From assembly GCF_012986595.1 (NCBI RefSeq), contig NZ_JAAQYM010000007.1, positions 124,001 to 188,000 of the forward strand: a stretch of DNA of 64,000 bases, given 5' to 3'. This DNA is from Pseudomonas koreensis (GTDB lineage: Bacteria; Pseudomonadota; Gammaproteobacteria; Pseudomonadales; Pseudomonadaceae). Positions 41,718 to 51,382 of the stretch are shown in pieces. Every line of letters starts with the position of its first letter. The first letter of the stretch is position 1. The translations under genes were made by a program, and so were the position numbers. The notes below the pieces were generated by a model that was not told the origin of the DNA, searched no databases, and was given only the letters and a program-made list of their open reading frames with translations.

Positions 41718-44635
41718 CAGACGGCTCCTTTGCTGGCGACGGACTTGGGCAGCGACGCGGTCTTGTGACCACGCACCGATTGGTGAGCGAGGGCGGTCAG
41801 GATCAGCAGTGTCGAGCCGACCACCACGGCGTACACGCCGATATCGAAGAACAGCGCGCTGGCGATGTGGATATCGCCCAGCAACGGCAACTCGAAATGC
41901 CAGGTGTGGGTGGTCAGGAACGGGTAACCGACCGCCATCGCGCCGAGGCCAGTCGCCGTGGCGAACAGCAGACCGGTGCCCATCCAGCGCAATGGTCGCA
42001 GGCTCATTTGCGCCTCGACCCACTGTGTGCCGGCGACCATGTATTGCAGGATGAACGCCACCGACATCACCAGCCCGGCGACAAAACCACCGCCCGGCTG
42101 GTTGTGGCCGCGCATGAACAGGTAGAACGAGACCACCAGCGCGACCGGCAGCAGCAGGCGCACCAGCACCGCCGGCACCATCATGAAACCGAGTGCGGTA
42201 TCGCTGGCGGTGCGTGGATTGACCAGATCGGTGACCACGTCCGGCGCGAGCAGACGTTGCTGGGCCGGCAGTTGCAGGCTTTCTTTCGGCGGGCGGAAGC
42301 GTCGCAGCAGGGCGAACACGGTCAGCGCCACCGCTACCAGCACGGTGATTTCACCGAGGGTATCGAAGCCGCGGAAGTCCACCAGCATCACGTTGACCAC
42401 GTTGCTGCCACCGCCCTCGGGCATGGCGCGACTGAGGTAGAACGAGGAGATGTCGTTGGGCGTCTGTCGCGTCAGCATCGCGTAGGACAGCAGCGCCATG
42501 CCGGCGCCGACGGCAATCGACAGCAGCAGGTCGCGCAGACGGCGGATGCGTGCCTTGCGCAGGGTGCTTGGCAGTGGCGAGACTTCTTCGATGCGTCGCG
42601 GCAGCCAACGCAGACCGAGCAGGATCAGCACGGTGGTGACCACTTCCACGGCCAGTTGCGTCAGCGCCAGGTCCGGTGCCGAGAACCAGACAAAGGTCAC
42701 GCAGGTCATCAGGCCGCAGACGCTGACCATGGTCAGGGCGGCGAGACGGTGATACTTGGCCTGCCACGCGGCGCCGAGGGCGCAGGCAATCGCCAGCAGC
42801 CACAGGGTGACGAACACGATGGAACCCGGAATCTTCGGCCGGTCGCCCCAGCTCAGGCTGCTGTGCAGCATCGGGATCAGCCCGGCGAGCACCGCCGCCA
42901 GCACCATCAGGAACAATTGCATCTGCAGGCGCCGGGTGCCGAGTCGGCGTTCTACCCGGCGGGCCAGACGCATCATTACCACCAGACTGCGCTCGAACAG
43001 GCGCTTGCCGTTGAAGCGGCCCACCAGCGGCGGGTATTTGAAGCGTCCACGTTTGAGCTGGTTGCGCAGCAGCAGATAGACCACGATGCCGCCGGACATG
43101 GCGATCAGGCTCATGATCATCGGTGCGTTGAGACCGTGCCAGATCGCCAGGCTGTACTCCGGCAGCGTGCCACCCACCACCGGCAGCGCGGCGGCTGCGA
43201 GCAGCGGGCCGACCACTTGTGCCGGGAAGATCCCGACGACCAGACAGGTGAACACCAGCAGCTCCACCGGCGCACGCATCCAGCGCGGTGGCTCGTGCGG
43301 GGTGTGCGGCAGGTCGGTGGCTGTCGGGCCGAAAAACACATCAACCGTGAAGCGCAGCGAGTAAGCCACGCTGAACGTACCGGCGATGGTCGCAACAATC
43401 GGCAGCGCCGCTTCGACCCACGCGGTGGCGTTGATGAACACGGTTTCGGCGAAGAACATTTCTTTCGACAGGAAACCGTTGAGCAGCGGCACGCCGGCCA
43501 TCGAGGCACTGGCCACCATCGCCAGCGTCGCGGTGAACGGTATCAGTTTGATCAGGCCACTGAGCTTGCGGATATCGCGGGTGCCGCTTTCGTGGTCGAT
43601 GATGCCTGCGGCCATGAACAGCGAGGCTTTGAAGGTTGCGTGGTTGAGGATGTGGAACACTGCTGCGACCGCCGCCAGCGGGCTGTTCAGGCCTAGCAGC
43701 AGGGTGATCAGGCCCAGATGGCTGATGGTCGAGTAGGCCAGCAAACCCTTGAGGTCGTTCTGGAACATCGCGCAATACGCGCCGAGCAACAGCGTGCACG
43801 CGCCGGCGCCGCTGACGATGTAGAACCATTCTTCACTGCCCGACAGCGACGGCCACAGACGTGCCAAGAGAAAGACCCCGGCCTTGACCATGGTCGCCGA
43901 GTGCAGATAAGCCGAAACCGGAGTGGGCGCCGCCATGGCGTGCGGGAGCCAGAAATGGAAAGGGAACTGGGCGCTTTTACTGAGGGCGCCGATGAGAATG
44001 AGGGGAAGCAGGATGGGGTAGAGGGCATGTGCACGAATCAGATCGCCGGCGGCCAGGACCTTGTCCAGGTCATAGCTGCCGACGACATGGCCGAGGATCA
44101 TGACCCCCGCCAGCAGGCACAATCCCCCGGCCCCGGTGACCATCAGCGCCATGTACGCGCCACGCCGGGCATCGGCGCGATGGTGCCAGTAGCCGATCAG
44201 CAGGAACGAGAAGAGGCTGGTCAGCTCCCAGAAGAACACGATCTGGATCAGATTGCCGGAGATCACCAGGCCGAGCATCGCGCCCATGAACGCCAGGAAG
44301 AAGGCGAAGAAACGCGGCACCGGGTCGTCCGGCGACATGTAGTAACGGGCGTATAAAGAAACCAGGGTGCCGATGCCGAGGACCAGCAACGAGAACAGCC
44401 AGGCGAAGCCGTCCATGCGCAGGACGAAGTTCAACCCCAGGCTGGGCAGCCACATGAATTCTTCGCGGATCACGCCGCCATGGGCGATTTGCGGGTACAA
44501 CAGCGCGACCTGCACGGTGCCGATCAGAGCGACCAGACCTGCCAACAGGGATTCGGTATTACGCGCGTTGTGTGGCAGCACCGCTGCCAGACAGCTGCCA
44601 ATGAATGGCAGAAGCAGTAGAACTATCAGGGACAT
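41717..44635 (-). CDS. mrpA: Mrp-type cation/H+ antiporter fused subunits A and B
   Basis: A 972-residue NuoL-like subunit with about 20 helices. The N-terminal part contains FFWELTSLFSFLLIGYWHH and GALSKSAQFPFHFWLPHAMAAPTPVSAYLHSATMVKAG (conserved Glu, Lys and His). The last 150 residues (FMMVPAVLVRLLLPVALVVSFYLFMRGHNQPGGGFVAG) are a fused MnhB domain, so the operon has six genes (A/B, C, D, E, F, G), the gamma-proteobacterial Sha/Pha arrangement. The complex exchanges Na+ or K+ for protons and supports salt and alkaline tolerance. First gene of the operon. Confidence 0.95.
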   Translation of the reverse strand: MSLIVLLLLPFIGSCLAAVLPHNARNTESLLAGLVALIGTVQVALLYPQIAHGGVIREEFMWLPSLGLNFVLRMDGFAWLFSLLVLGIGTLVSLYARYYMSPDDPVPRFFAFFLAFMGAMLGLVISGNLIQIVFFWELTSLFSFLLIGYWHHRADARRGAYMALMVTGAGGLCLLAGVMILGHVVGSYDLDKVLAAGDLIRAHALYPILLPLILIGALSKSAQFPFHFWLPHAMAAPTPVSAYLHSATMVKAGVFLLARLWPSLSGSEEWFYIVSGAGACTLLLGAYCAMFQNDLKGLLAYSTISHLGLITLLLGLNSPLAAVAAVFHILNHATFKASLFMAAGIIDHESGTRDIRKLSGLIKLIPFTATLAMVASASMAGVPLLNGFLSKEMFFAETVFINATAWVEAALPIVATIAGTFSVAYSLRFTVDVFFGPTATDLPHTPHEPPRWMRAPVELLVFTCLVVGIFPAQVVGPLLAAAALPVVGGTLPEYSLAIWHGLNAPMIMSLIAMSGGIVVYLLLRNQLKRGRFKYPPLVGRFNGKRLFERSLVVMMRLARRVERRLGTRRLQMQLFLMVLAAVLAGLIPMLHSSLSWGDRPKIPGSIVFVTLWLLAIACALGAAWQAKYHRLAALTMVSVCGLMTCVTFVWFSAPDLALTQLAVEVVTTVLILLGLRWLPRRIEEVSPLPSTLRKARIRRLRDLLLSIAVGAGMALLSYAMLTRQTPNDISSFYLSRAMPEGGGSNVVNVMLVDFRGFDTLGEITVLVAVALTVFALLRRFRPPKESLQLPAQQRLLAPDVVTDLVNPRTASDTALGFMMVPAVLVRLLLPVALVVSFYLFMRGHNQPGGGFVAGLVMSVAFILQYMVAGTQWVEAQMSLRPLRWMGTGLLFATATGLGAMAVGYPFLTTHTWHFELPLLGDIHIASALFFDIGVYAVVVGSTLLILTALAHQSVRGHKTASLPKSVASKGAV

Positions 44636-44761
44636 AGGCTTCTAATCTGCGGAAGTTTGTGAAGCATCATACGTGCCAGCTCCCTGATTACCAAACCCGA
44701 GGATGTCTCAGAATCCTACAAAGTAGTCTGGAATTTTCTGTTTGGCTCTGTTTCCAAAGCG

Positions 44762-44837
44762 AAAAGATCGCAGCCTTCGGCAGCTCCTACATTGGAATGC
44801 ATGTCCCTGTAGGAGCTGCCGAAGGCTGCGATCTTTT
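44762..44837. repeat. REPIN, family B
   Basis: AAAAGATCGCAGCCTTCGGC and GCCGAAGGCTGCGATCTTTT around TCCTACATTGGAATGCATGT, between the EamA gene and the Mrp operon. Confidence 0.88.
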
Positions 44838-44848
44838 GATCTTCGCTT

Positions 44849-45787
44849 TCAATTGCCGCTGTCGTTTTCCAAGGCACCTTCAACTTCGACGTCAACCTTA
44901 CCCTTGGTCTTCAGCTCGCTGACAATCACCGCCGCCACGATCAACCCGGCGCCAACCAGCGCAATCGCCGGCAGGCGCTCCCCGGCGATCCGCCCGACGA
45001 TGCCGGCCCACACCGGCTCACCGGCGTAGATCAAGGTCGCACGGGTCGGCGAAACGCTTTTTTGCGCCCAGTTCATCGCCACCTGAATCGCCGCACTCGC
45101 CGCGCCCAGGCCCAGCGCCGTCACCAGCAGCGTCCAGGAAAAATCCGGAATCGCCTCGCCGGTCGGCACCACCAGCAGGAACGACAGCACCGACGTCGCC
45201 GCCAGTTGCACCACGGTCACCCGGCGTACATCGACCTGGCCGGCGTAGGTGCTGATCAGAATGATTTCGGCGGCAATCGCGATGGCGCTGATCAGCGTGG
45301 CAATCTCGCCGGGGCTGAAATTCAGCGACGCGCCGGACGGCCCGGACAGCAGCATCAAACCGGTAAACGCGAGCATGATGCCGATGCTCGGCATCAGCCC
45401 CGGTCGACGCCCCAGTACCAGCCATTGCAGCAACGGCACAAAGGGCACGTACAACGCGGTGATGAAGGCCGACTGGCTGCTCGGGATCGTCTGCAGGCCC
45501 ACCGTCTGCAAGCCGTAACCCAGCATGATCGCCACACCGATGAACGCGCCGGCCTTAAGTTCGAACAGGGTCAGTGCGCGCAAGTGCCGCCAGGAGAACA
45601 GCGCGACGATGGCGGCCGCTGCGGCAAAGCGCAAACCGACGAAGAACATCGGGCCGCTGACGGTCATGGCGTGTTGCACCAGCAGGAACGTACCGCCCCA
45701 GACCATGGTGATCAGCACCAGCACGCACTCGGCCTTGCTGAAGCGGGAGAAGCGAATAGGGGAGGAGGAGCCGTTTGCTGACGTCAT
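44849..45787 (-). CDS. EamA family (DMT) exporter
   Basis: A 312-residue inner-membrane protein with ten hydrophobic segments in two EamA repeats (LVLITMVWGGTFLLVQHAM ... GPSGASLNFSPGEIATLISAIAIAAEIILIS ... LIYAGEPVWAGIVGRIAGERLPAIALVGAGLIVAAVIV). It likely exports an amino acid or metabolite. The start at 45787 is divergent from the XRE-cupin regulator at 45873, which probably controls it. Confidence 0.9.
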   Translation of the reverse strand: MTSANGSSSPIRFSRFSKAECVLVLITMVWGGTFLLVQHAMTVSGPMFFVGLRFAAAAAIVALFSWRHLRALTLFELKAGAFIGVAIMLGYGLQTVGLQTIPSSQSAFITALYVPFVPLLQWLVLGRRPGLMPSIGIMLAFTGLMLLSGPSGASLNFSPGEIATLISAIAIAAEIILISTYAGQVDVRRVTVVQLAATSVLSFLLVVPTGEAIPDFSWTLLVTALGLGAASAAIQVAMNWAQKSVSPTRATLIYAGEPVWAGIVGRIAGERLPAIALVGAGLIVAAVIVSELKTKGKVDVEVEGALENDSGN

Positions 45788-45810
45788 GACCTTGCGCACT
45801 ATAAAAGGCA

Positions 45811-45827
45811 GGACGCACAATGCGTCC
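45811..45827. promoter_or_regulatory. Palindromic operator candidate GGACGCA-CAA-TGCGTCC
   Basis: A perfect 7-bp inverted repeat in the 85-base divergent region between the EamA exporter and the XRE-cupin regulator. It is flanked by two direct repeats TTGCGCA(C/G)TATA (45792-45803 and 45832-45843). Position suggests binding of the adjacent regulator. Confidence 0.5.
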
Positions 45828-45872
45828 AACGTTGCGCAGTATACTGCCCAACCCCACCGAGTGAGCAATATA

Positions 45873-46436
45873 GTGCACAAAGATTCCAGCCAACGGGCGT
45901 CCGTCCTGCAACACGTCAGCCTGAACGTTCGGCGCCTGCGCCACGCGGCCGACATGAGCCAGACCGCGCTGGCCGAAAAGTCCGGCGTCAGTCGGCGCAT
46001 GCTGGTGGCGATCGAGGCCGGGGAAAAGAATGTCAGCCTGACCACCCTCGACCGCGTCGCCGAAGCCCTCGATGTGGCGTTCAGCGACCTGATCCAGGCC
46101 CCCGACGCCCGTGACCCGAGCCGCATCAATGAAGTCGCGTGGGCCGGCGCGATCCCCGGCAGCAAAGCGGTGCTGCTGTCCAAGGCCACCGCCACCCGCG
46201 AGGTCGAGCAGTGGGAGTGGTGTCTGCAACCGGGCGAGGTTTACCCCTCGCAACCGGACGCCGATGGCTGGAGCGAGCAGATCTACGTATTCGAAGGCTG
46301 CCTGACCCTGATGCTCGGTGAGCAACGGCAGCAGATCGCCACCGGCGAGTTTTTCATGTTTGCCAGCAATCAGCCGCACAGCTATCGCAACGACGGCGAT
46401 GTGGCGACGCGGTTTGTGCGTAACGTGGTGATTTGA
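45873..46436 (+). CDS. XRE family regulator with C-terminal cupin
   Basis: A 187-residue regulator started at GTG 45873, since later ATGs would cut the helix-turn-helix (VSLNVRRLRHAADMSQTALAEKSGVSRRMLVAIEAGEKNVSLTTLDRVAEAL). The C-terminal half is a cupin (WEWCLQPGEVYPSQPDADGWSEQIYVFEGCLTLML ... FMFASNQPHSYRN), which binds a small ligand. It is divergent from an EamA exporter and its stop directly abuts the FAD/NAD(P) protein start. Confidence 0.88.
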   Translation: MHKDSSQRASVLQHVSLNVRRLRHAADMSQTALAEKSGVSRRMLVAIEAGEKNVSLTTLDRVAEALDVAFSDLIQAPDARDPSRINEVAWAGAIPGSKAVLLSKATATREVEQWEWCLQPGEVYPSQPDADGWSEQIYVFEGCLTLMLGEQRQQIATGEFFMFASNQPHSYRNDGDVATRFVRNVVI

Positions 46437-47831
46437 ATGAGTGAGCGTGCAGACATCCTGATCATCGGCGGTGGCCTCAGCGGCACGATGCTGGCCGTGC
46501 AATTGTTGCGGCGCCCCGGCCAGCGCCGGATCCTGATCATCGAACCGCGCGCCGAACTCGGCCGCGGCGAAGCCTACAGCGCGGTCGAACTGGGCCATAC
46601 GCTGAACGGCAATGCGGCGCGGATGAGTGTCGACCCGGACAACCCCGATGACCTGACCCAATGGCTGACCACGCACATTGCCGACGGTGGCTGGCCCGAG
46701 TCTGCCGAGCAGAAGGTGCCGGTCAGTGAGCTGTTTCCGCCGCGCGGCCTGTTTGGCGTGTACGTGCAACAGCGTCTGGCGCAGGCGCGGCTCGTGGGTG
46801 CGCAGCAGGGTTCGACGCTCGAGCATGTCTGTGCCGAAGTGGTCGATCTGCAAACCGCTGTCGATTCGGTACAGCTGACCTTGAACGATGGCCGGCGCTT
46901 GAGCGCTGCGTACGCGGTGCTCGCCACCGGCATGTTCCCGGCCGCTCGCACGCCGCAGAAAAACTCCAGTGGCCTGAATGCCGCCGCGCTCGATCCGTGG
47001 GATGTCGCGGCCATGCGCCAGCTCGATGCGCAATCGACGGTGCTGATCATCGGTTCGGGGCTGACCATGGTCGATGCGGTGGTTTCGCTGGAACAGGCCG
47101 GCCATCGCGGGCCGATCGAAGTGTTTTCCCGTCATGGTCTGTTGCCCCACGTGCGCCGGCAACCGCCGACGTGGGTGGATTTTCTCGCCGAAGACCCGAG
47201 CATCCGCACGCCCCGGCAATTGCTGGGTGAATTGCGCAGGCAATGCCGGGATGCCATCGCCCAGGGCATTGACTGGCAGGCGCCGCTGGACACCGTGCGC
47301 GCACATATCGGACGGCTGTGGAGCCAGGCCACTGACGTGCAGCGGCGACAATTCGTACGGCATGTGCGGCCGTGGTGGGAGAGCCATCATCACCGTTCGC
47401 CGCCGCTGAGTGCCGCGTTGGTCGAGCGTCTGCAGCGAGACGGGCGATTGCGCATTCAGGCGGCGTCGTTCAAGGGGCTTGAGCCTGCGTCGGGCGCTGG
47501 TGTGAGTATTCGCCTTCGACGCCGTGGTGAAGCCGACACCTGTGTGGTGCACGGGGCGGCGCTGATCAATTCCAGCGGCATCGAGTACGACTGGCGCCGC
47601 GTTGCGCGGCCGCTGCCGCAGCAGTTGCTGGCGCGCGGACTGGTGCAGCCGGGGCCGTTGGCGTTGGGGATTGCGGCGGCGGTGGACGGTGCCGTGCTGG
47701 ATGCCGAAGGGCAGGCCGGCAGCCGATTGTTCGCCATGGGGCCACCGCTGCGCGGGATGTGGTGGGAGAGTACGGCGGTGACGGATGTGGCGTTGCAGGC
47801 GAAAGCTTTGGCGGCGCGGCTGGTGGATTGA
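46437..47831 (+). CDS. FAD/NAD(P)-binding protein
   Basis: A 464-residue flavoprotein of the NAD_binding_9 type. The first Rossmann motif is ILIIGGGLSGTMLAVQLL at residues 7-24, followed by GEAYS and the NGNAARMSVDPDNPDDLTQWL substrate region. A second dinucleotide fold begins at VLIIGSGLTMVDAVVSLE near residue 203. The family includes poorly characterised oxidoreductases or monooxygenase-like proteins. It starts directly after the XRE-cupin stop, forming an operon. Confidence 0.85.
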   Translation: MSERADILIIGGGLSGTMLAVQLLRRPGQRRILIIEPRAELGRGEAYSAVELGHTLNGNAARMSVDPDNPDDLTQWLTTHIADGGWPESAEQKVPVSELFPPRGLFGVYVQQRLAQARLVGAQQGSTLEHVCAEVVDLQTAVDSVQLTLNDGRRLSAAYAVLATGMFPAARTPQKNSSGLNAAALDPWDVAAMRQLDAQSTVLIIGSGLTMVDAVVSLEQAGHRGPIEVFSRHGLLPHVRRQPPTWVDFLAEDPSIRTPRQLLGELRRQCRDAIAQGIDWQAPLDTVRAHIGRLWSQATDVQRRQFVRHVRPWWESHHHRSPPLSAALVERLQRDGRLRIQAASFKGLEPASGAGVSIRLRRRGEADTCVVHGAALINSSGIEYDWRRVARPLPQQLLARGLVQPGPLALGIAAAVDGAVLDAEGQAGSRLFAMGPPLRGMWWESTAVTDVALQAKALAARLVD

Positions 47832-47854
47832 AAGCAGACCGACTTGCACAGATC

Positions 47855-47946
47855 CCTGTAGGAGTGAGCCTGCTCGCGATAGCGGTGGGTCAGTCACCTC
47901 ATTGCTGAAGGGGCTGACGCTATCGCGAGCAGGCTCACTCCTACAG
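47855..47946. repeat. REPIN, family A
   Basis: Inverted CTGTAGGAGTGAGCCTGCTC and complement around a GGTCAGTCACCTCATT centre, between two convergent genes. Confidence 0.88.
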
Positions 47947-47964
47947 TTGAACGGGGCAGCTCAG

Positions 47965-48699
47965 TCATCTCGGCAGCGCATTCATCAGCCAGCGCTGGCG
48001 GATCTGCTCCAGGCTGCCATCGGCGCGCAAGGTTTCCAGAGCCTTTTGCCAGCGCGCGACCTGCTGCGGATCGGTCTGCAGCGAGAAGGCAATGTAAGTG
48101 TCCTGATGCCGCAGCGGGATCTGATACTGCAAGCGCCCCGGTTCCATGCCCTGGGTTCGGGCCAGTGCGGCGGTGGACAGGGTGTCGGAGACCACGAAGT
48201 CGGTCCTGCCGAGGCTGAACAGGCGCATCATCTGCTCAGGCGTTTCGACGCCTTCGAGGTTCTTCAGGTTTTGCTCTTGCAGGTAGCTGTAGATCAGCCA
48301 TTTGCGCGGCACGCTGATGCGACCCGCCTGATCAGCCTCCTGCAGGGAGCGTACGCGTGGTTGGTTATAGGCATGACCGTAGAGGGCCGTTTCGACTTCG
48401 ATCAGCGGCCCGACCCATTGGAAGCGTTCATCGCGCTCATCGCTCCGCAGGACGGTGAACACGCCGGTATTCGGGGTTTCGCTGGCGGTGCGCAGGGCAC
48501 GCAGCAACGGCACTTGTTGCAGGCTGATGCGGTCGCCGGCCTGTGCGGCCAGGGCGCGCACCACATCCACGCCGTAACCCACCAGTTGATCGCCTTGCTG
48601 AAAATGCAGGGGCGGGTGGTTGTCGGTGAGCAGTTGCAGATCCGCCGCATTGGCCGCCAGGGCCAGGAGTGACAGCAGGCACGCGGCAATCCGTTTCAT
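47965..48699 (-). CDS. Periplasmic amino-acid-type substrate-binding protein (SBP_bac_3)
   Basis: A 244-residue protein with a signal peptide (LLSLLALAANA). The SBP family 3 core is visible: LLTDNHPPLHFQQGDQLVGYGVDVVRALAAQAG, then GVFTVLRSDERDERFQWVGPL and SLGRTDFVVSDTLS. No transporter genes are adjacent, so it is an orphan binding protein or sensor. Confidence 0.85.
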   Translation of the reverse strand: MKRIAACLLSLLALAANAADLQLLTDNHPPLHFQQGDQLVGYGVDVVRALAAQAGDRISLQQVPLLRALRTASETPNTGVFTVLRSDERDERFQWVGPLIEVETALYGHAYNQPRVRSLQEADQAGRISVPRKWLIYSYLQEQNLKNLEGVETPEQMMRLFSLGRTDFVVSDTLSTAALARTQGMEPGRLQYQIPLRHQDTYIAFSLQTDPQQVARWQKALETLRADGSLEQIRQRWLMNALPR

Positions 48700-48825
48700 G
48701 AATCGTCCCTGAACAATTGATCGCGAAGCTTAGTACGGGCCGAGGGTGGCTGTCGTGAGGAATGTACGGGGCTTTTGTGTCAGAAACAAAGGCTGTTTGG
48801 CAGCGCCGGGATCAGCCAAAACAAT

Positions 48826-48853
48826 TGTGGGAGCCAGCAGGCTGGCTCCCACA
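48826..48853. repeat. Perfect 13-bp hairpin, REP-like
   Basis: TGTGGGAGCCAGC-AG-GCTGGCTCCCACA, a solitary perfect inverted repeat with a two-base centre just beyond the ppnN stop codon; it may serve as a transcription end or mRNA-stability element. Confidence 0.7.
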
Positions 48854-48875
48854 GGAGGTGCGTCAGCGGTGCGGG

Positions 48876-50249
48876 TTACGCCACCACGCGATAGCACGGC
48901 ACGTACGCCGCGCCGCCCGGGAGTTTCATCCGGTGCTGAGCGACGAAGGCTTTGAGCAGCGCATCGAGCGGTTGCATGATCGCCGCGTCACCGCGGATCT
49001 GGTACGGCCCGTGTTCTTCGATCAGGCGGATGCCCTTGTCCTTGACGTTGCCGGCCACGATCCCGGAGAACGCGCGACGCAGGTTGGCCGCCAGTTCGTG
49101 GGGCGGCTGGCCGCGGTGCAGCTTGAGATTGGCCATGTTTTCGTGGGTCGGATCGAACGGACGCTGGAAGCTTTCGTCGATCTTCAGCAGCCAGTTGAAG
49201 TGGAACGCGTCGTTGCGCTCGCGGCGGAACTGCTTCACCGCTTTGAGGCCGGCGGTCATCTGCCGGGCGACTTCGGCCGGGTCGTCGATGATGATCTTAT
49301 AATGCTGCTTGGCCGCGTCGCCGAGGGTGGCGATGACGAACGCGTCGAGTTGTTCCAGATACGGCGCGGCATGTTTCGGCCCGGTCAGGATCACCGGGAA
49401 CGGCAGGCCTTCGTTGTCCGGGTGCATCAGGATGCCCAGCAGGTACAGGAACTCTTCGGCGGTGCCGGCGCCGCCCGGGAAGATAATGATGCCGTGGCCG
49501 ACACGGACGAACGCTTCCAGACGCTTCTCGATGTCCGGCAGGATCACCAGCTCATTGACGATCGGGTTCGGCGCTTCGGCCGCGATGATGCCCGGCTCGG
49601 TCAGGCCGAGGTAGCGCCCACCGTGGATGCGTTGTTTGGCGTGGGCGATGGTCGCGCCTTTCATCGGGCCTTTCATCACGCCGGGGCCGCAACCGGTGCA
49701 GATGTCGAGGCTGCGCAAGCCCAGTTCGTGGCCGACTTTCTTGGTGTATTTGTATTCTTCGGTATTGATCGAGTGACCGCCCCAGCACACGACGATTTTC
49801 GGCTCGACGCCCGGGCGCAGGGTGCGCGCGTTGCGCAGCAGGTGGAAGACGTAGTCGCTGATGCCTTGCGACGTGCTGAGGTCGATGCGTTGGCTGTCGA
49901 GTTCATTTTCGGTGTAGACGATGTCGCGCAGGGCGCTGAACAGCATCTCGCGGGTGCTGGCGATCATTTCACCGTCGACGAAAGCATCGGCCGGAGCGTT
50001 CAGCAGTTCCAGGCGCACGCCGCGATCCTGCTGGTGAATGCGGATTTCGAAGTCCTTGTAGGCTTCCAGAATGGTTTTCGCGTTGTCGACATGGGCGCCG
50101 GTGTTGAGGATGGCCAGGGCGCACTGGCGGAAGAGGGTGTAGGTGCTGCCGGATCCGGCTTCGCTCAGTTGCTGAACTTCACGTTGAGAAAGGGTTTCCA
50201 GGCTGCCTTTCGGGCTGACCGAGGCATTGATTACGTGTCGTTGGGTCAT
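48876..50249 (-). CDS. ppnN: Nucleotide 5'-monophosphate nucleosidase PpnN (YgdH)
   Basis: A 457-residue LOG-family enzyme with the extra N- and C-terminal domains typical of PpnN. The Rossmann-like core has TGCGPGVMKGPMKGA at about 185-199 and the LOG motif PGGAGTAEE at 258-266. It hydrolyses purine and pyrimidine nucleoside monophosphates to base and ribose phosphate, and the E. coli enzyme is activated by (p)ppGpp. It is monocistronic. Confidence 0.93.
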   Translation of the reverse strand: MTQRHVINASVSPKGSLETLSQREVQQLSEAGSGSTYTLFRQCALAILNTGAHVDNAKTILEAYKDFEIRIHQQDRGVRLELLNAPADAFVDGEMIASTREMLFSALRDIVYTENELDSQRIDLSTSQGISDYVFHLLRNARTLRPGVEPKIVVCWGGHSINTEEYKYTKKVGHELGLRSLDICTGCGPGVMKGPMKGATIAHAKQRIHGGRYLGLTEPGIIAAEAPNPIVNELVILPDIEKRLEAFVRVGHGIIIFPGGAGTAEEFLYLLGILMHPDNEGLPFPVILTGPKHAAPYLEQLDAFVIATLGDAAKQHYKIIIDDPAEVARQMTAGLKAVKQFRRERNDAFHFNWLLKIDESFQRPFDPTHENMANLKLHRGQPPHELAANLRRAFSGIVAGNVKDKGIRLIEEHGPYQIRGDAAIMQPLDALLKAFVAQHRMKLPGGAAYVPCYRVVA

Positions 50250-50471
50250 GCAATGATCCTTAAAACGATGTCATCCCCAAACCGGCGGATGGCATCCGAA
50301 TAGTGTGTATCCATGAATGAAGATGGCACGATCTGCGCTGTACCGCCATGTCCCCGTTGGACGCTGAAAAGATGAAAAGGGCCCCCAGCATAGCTAAATC
50401 GCGCACAGAGGCGATAATGCCCAGCGAGTTTTTTCCGTTGCCCTTTTTATCGCTCAAGGAAGTCATGCCCG

Positions 50472-50999
50472 ATGTTCGAGATCCAGCCGATGGACGCAGC
50501 AACGTTTCGCCAGCAGACCCGCCGCAGCACGCTGATCATTGCCGTGCTGTTCCTGGTGCTGGCGATGGGTTTTTCCACGGCGGCGGTGGCGCTGTTCGGC
50601 GAACCCGGCGGGGATAATCTGCGCTTCAACGTCGGCGGGGTGTTCGTCGCGTTGCTGCTGACGGCGGCGCTGATGCGCGGGCAGTTCTGGCATCAGGCGT
50701 GGATGGCGCCGGCGGTCTACAGCTGGCGGCTCAAGCGCAGTCTGATGAGCGTGACCAATGTGATGCATCAGGTGACAGCGGCGGTCGAGCAAAACGATCC
50801 GACGGCGATGAAGGTGCTGCGTTTCTACCATCTGGGGCTGACCCAGATGCACGAACTCGACGGCAACTCCAGCGATCATGCGCAGTTGCACCGGGAAGTC
50901 GAGGCGCATAAAGAGCGGATGCAGGCGCTGGGTCTGGAGATCGACCAGAAACGCCTGGATCCGGCCTGGCTGACGGCGTTGAAACCGGCTGCGGGTTAA
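50472..50999 (+). CDS. DUF3087 membrane protein
   Basis: A 175-residue protein with two N-terminal membrane helices (about 21-45 and 53-68) and a soluble helical C-terminus (NVMHQVTAAVEQNDPTAMKVLRFYHLGLTQMHELDGNSSDH), matching DUF3087. Function unknown. It overlaps the convergent DUF2784 gene by four bases at the stop codons. Confidence 0.85.
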   Translation: MFEIQPMDAATFRQQTRRSTLIIAVLFLVLAMGFSTAAVALFGEPGGDNLRFNVGGVFVALLLTAALMRGQFWHQAWMAPAVYSWRLKRSLMSVTNVMHQVTAAVEQNDPTAMKVLRFYHLGLTQMHELDGNSSDHAQLHREVEAHKERMQALGLEIDQKRLDPAWLTALKPAAG

Positions 51000-51382
51000 A
51001 ACGGGATACGGCTGGCGCGGCGCAGTTTCCACGCGCGGATCAGGCGACCATAGACCAGCAGGTTGATCACCAGCACCACGCTGCCCAATGCCAGCTGGAT
51101 CTGCGGCGTCAGCCCGGCGGGGTAGATGATCGGCCAGATGTAGTGCTCGATGAAGCCGCCGGCGTATTCGGTCTGCCCGGCGGCGTGGCGCATCAGGTTT
51201 TCCCAGTAGGTCAGCGGACAGGTCAAGTGCAACACCTCGACCGCCACGCCCCATACCGCCGCCGGCAAATGCAGCCACATCACACGCGGCCACTTGAGCA
51301 CCAGCAGCCCGCCGAACAGCACGAACAAAATGAAGCACAGATGAAACAGCACCAGCCCGTCGGCTGCGATTCGGTACAGCAT
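50996..51382 (-). CDS. DUF2784 membrane protein
   Basis: A 128-residue protein with three to four membrane helices and the DUF2784 signature (HLCFILFVLFGGLLVLKWP, HLPAAVWGVAVEVLHLTCPLTYWENLMR, FIEHYIWPIIYP). Function unknown. Confidence 0.88.
   Translation of the reverse strand: MLYRIAADGLVLFHLCFILFVLFGGLLVLKWPRVMWLHLPAAVWGVAVEVLHLTCPLTYWENLMRHAAGQTEYAGGFIEHYIWPIIYPAGLTPQIQLALGSVVLVINLLVYGRLIRAWKLRRASRIPF

Noticed and set aside
41765..43696. 643-codon open frame opposite mrpA
   Set aside because: Composition (Gln, His, Arg, Gly rich) is that of a shadow; the opposite strand encodes well-conserved Mrp subunit A.
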